Below, piece by piece: positions 62,511 to 64,000 of a DNA stretch of 64,000 bases. Origin of the DNA: Nemophila menziesii (lineage: Eukaryota > Streptophyta > Magnoliopsida > Boraginales > Hydrophyllaceae); NCBI GenBank assembly GCA_029959085.1, contig JARWIR010000008.1, positions 6,262,001 to 6,326,000 of the forward strand. The letters are read 5' to 3'. A program made the translations under genes and the position numbers. The notes beneath the pieces were generated by a model that saw only the letters and a program-made list of their open reading frames with translations, made no database searches and was not told where the DNA came from. How positions within the stretch are numbered: position 1 is the first letter of the stretch; every line of letters starts with the position of its first letter.

Positions 62511-62915
62511 CAGCGCGCCGGCAAGCCAATGCCTGACCGGCATGCCGGTCGCGGTTTCGGCAAAAAATTTAAAAATTCGAAACTTTTTACCTCGAACGCA
62601 AGCCTTCTTGCATCATACCTGACGCACTAACCAGAGAATTCCTTCGTCGCGGGCCGGCTAGCCAGTGATATGGCCGGCATGCCGGTCGCGTGTCGCTGGC
62701 GTAACCTCAGACGCAACCTCAGACGCAGCACCTTGTGTCAAACCTGACGCACTAACCAGAACTTTTTGTCTTCGCTGACCGGCTAGCCGGTGGCTGACCG
62801 GCATGCCGGCCAAATCTTGTTGGCGCAAACGATGCTACGTCTTGCGTCCAAGTGGACGCACTAGTCAGAAAGTTTGGGGGTCTTCAGCGTGTTTGACCGG
62901 CTAGCCGGTCAGCAC
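62511..62915. repeat. GC-rich palindromic minisatellite in element B
   Basis: About 400 bp that stand out in an AT-rich window. A unit with GACGCACTAACCAGA recurs at 62621, 62746 and 62855 (spacing 125 and 109). Each is followed by palindromes of the form GACCGGCTAGCCGGTC or GACCGGCATGCCGGTC (62535-62550, ~62652, ~62672, ~62777, ~62796, 62895-62910). A short tandem AACCTCAGACGC also occurs near 62704-62729. It lies between integrase and the third ORF. Confidence 0.85.
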
Positions 62916-63146
62916 AGTTTTCAACTCCAAATTTTTTCTTTTTTTTTAATCGTTTCGACCCCAAACTCGTGACTATTTTACCCCTGAAATCATCAAAAAC
63001 AACTACCCTTCCTCATTTCTTAATAATAAACACTAAATTAATGAAATTTATCTACTATACACTACGAAAACTAAAAGACTTAAACTAATATACAACGACT
63101 TGGCTTTTGTTTAACGTCTTTAAGCTCGACGGGTTACCTCACGCTT
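62916..63146 (-). other. Spacer downstream of integrase
   Basis: Short non-coding stretch after the integrase stop, with another CCCCAAACTC at ~62959. Nothing else recognised. Confidence 0.4.
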
Positions 63147-64000
63147 CTAAGGAGCTTCGAAGAGGTACATGACCTCCCCGGGATGTGGATCTTCCGAGCG
63201 ATTGGTGTCTTCACCTCCATGGTATATCTTTAATCGATGACCGTTCACCATGAAGGTACGGTTCTCGAGTTGATGTTCTATCTCTATCGCTCCATGAGGT
63301 GTAACTTTGGTCACAACATAAGAACCTGACCACTTCGATCTTAATTTACCCGGATAATTGCTGAACTTTGAGTTATACTTCAATACTTTCTGCCCCACTA
63401 CAAAGTTCTTCTCTCGAATACGATTATCATGCCATCTCTTAGTGTTTTCTTTGCAAAGCTTAGCATTTTCATAAGCATGTAATCGGAATTCTTCAAGCTC
63501 ATTAAGTTTCATGATTCGATTCTGACCGGCAAACGTAGGATCTAAGTTTAACAGCGCAATAGCCCAATACGCACCCATTTCAAGCTCAAGAGGTAAGTGA
63601 CAAGCCTTACCATAAACCATTCGATACAGGGATGCACCAACTGGTGTTTTAAACGTAGTACGATAAGCCCATAATGCATCGTCTAACTTCATTGACCAAT
63701 CTTTTCTTGTAGGACCGACTGTCTTCTCTAAAATAGATTTTACCTCACGATTTGAGACTTCAGCTTGACCATTGGCTTGTGGATGATAAGCGGTAGATAC
63801 ACGATGTCTCACCCCATACTCCTCTAGAACTATCTTCAAATACTTATTCACGAAATGAGAACCTCCATCGCTAATAATTACTCTCGGTGTACCATGTCTA
63901 GTGAAGATGTGCGATTTCAGAAACTTAATCACTACTCGTGAATCATTGGTTGGTAGAGCAATGGCCTCTACCCACCTGGACACATAATCAACAGCTAATA
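63147..64000 (-). CDS. Ty3/gypsy integrase, Athila/Tat type, C-terminal part of pol (partial)
   Basis: The frame is open from the right edge to the stop at 63147, so this is the end of a longer pol polyprotein. It begins inside the catalytic core: [10 protein letters not shown] carries the first Asp, IISDGGSHF the second, and GQAEVSNRE the Glu, with 35 residues between the second Asp and the Glu, as in a DD35E integrase. [19 protein letters not shown] is the usual conserved block. The C-terminal domain follows ([54 protein letters not shown]). There is no chromodomain, which fits Athila/Tat rather than the chromovirus branch. The N-terminal zinc-binding domain, RT and RNase H would lie outside. 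No stop or frameshift is visible, in contrast to the third ORF, so this pol may have decayed less or been under longer constraint. It would insert element cDNA into chromosomal DNA. Confidence 0.9.
   Translation of the reverse strand, partial: LAVDYVSRWVEAIALPTNDSRVVIKFLKSHIFTRHGTPRVIISDGGSHFVNKYLKIVLEEYGVRHRVSTAYHPQANGQAEVSNREVKSILEKTVGPTRKDWSMKLDDALWAYRTTFKTPVGASLYRMVYGKACHLPLELEMGAYWAIALLNLDPTFAGQNRIMKLNELEEFRLHAYENAKLCKENTKRWHDNRIREKNFVVGQKVLKYNSKFSNYPGKLRSKWSGSYVVTKVTPHGAIEIEHQLENRTFMVNGHRLKIYHGGEDTNRSEDPHPGEVMYLFEAP

Larger units (their letters stand above)
57789..64000 (-). mobile_element. Athila/Tat-like Ty3/gypsy element B, 3' half
   Basis: In minus-strand order this is integrase (64000-63147), a spacer with a GC-rich palindromic minisatellite, a third-ORF pseudogene (62123-60834), a long untranslated stretch, a polypurine tract (~59391-59372), and the 3' LTR (59371-57789). 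The 5' LTR, gag, protease and RT must lie beyond the right edge. A large extra ORF downstream of integrase is typical of the Athila/Tat branch. Confidence 0.82.

Overview
This window is plant nuclear DNA, almost certainly from a flowering plant and probably a eudicot. The sequence is AT-rich with no bacterial-style gene packing. It carries plant LINE (RT / zf-RVT / RNase H) remnants, a Ty3/gypsy integrase of Athila/Tat type, LTRs with a tRNA-Asp-type primer site, and fragments of a plant YTH-domain (ECT) gene. I see no intact host gene, rRNA, tRNA or CRISPR array. I could not assign a species.

Bases 1-51735 are one tandem array. Nine head-to-tail copies (U1-U9) of a unit of about 6 kb fill it; U1 continues beyond the left edge and U9 is truncated. 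Unit starts, phased on a conserved GTGTTATTATGAC or its variants, are 1, 5176, 11244, 19165, 25199, 31236, about 37063, 41710 and 48237. Each unit holds, on the minus strand, decayed exons from the N-terminal half of an ECT (YTHDF-like m6A reader) gene. Six of nine units also hold, on the plus strand, the same 5'-truncated LINE insertion. Empty sites in U1, U7 and U9, a 14-bp target duplication and a shared secondary deletion in U2-U5 make the array history readable. U6-U7 and U8-U9 are two copies of a two-unit block (LINE-plus, LINE-minus). U1 looks like a recombinant of the two unit types. U2-U5 are a later amplification of one deleted LINE-plus unit.

U3 carries two private insertions. One is a 160-bp MITE-like sequence related, in opposite orientation, to a sequence resident in other units. 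The other is a very young composite LTR element (15257-16944) with the layout LTR, gag-like ORF, LTR, inverted LTR. It has one 5-bp target duplication around the whole structure and three LTRs that look identical. Its last two LTRs form a hairpin with 299-bp arms.

Bases 51736-64000 are an old transposon graveyard beyond the array end. From left to right it contains: a minus-strand Athila-like element (A) reduced to part of gag, a PBS and a 1.8-kb 5' LTR, cut by the array boundary; about 0.6 kb of unassigned sequence; a badly decayed plus-strand LINE (55.0-57.8 kb); and the 3' half of a second minus-strand Athila-like element (B) with a 1.6-kb 3' LTR, a polypurine tract, a third-ORF pseudogene, a GC-rich palindromic minisatellite and an integrase that runs off the right edge.

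No conventional operon or pathway is present. The interest lies in the array as a recorded history of duplication, insertion, recombination and decay, and in the inverted-LTR composite element.
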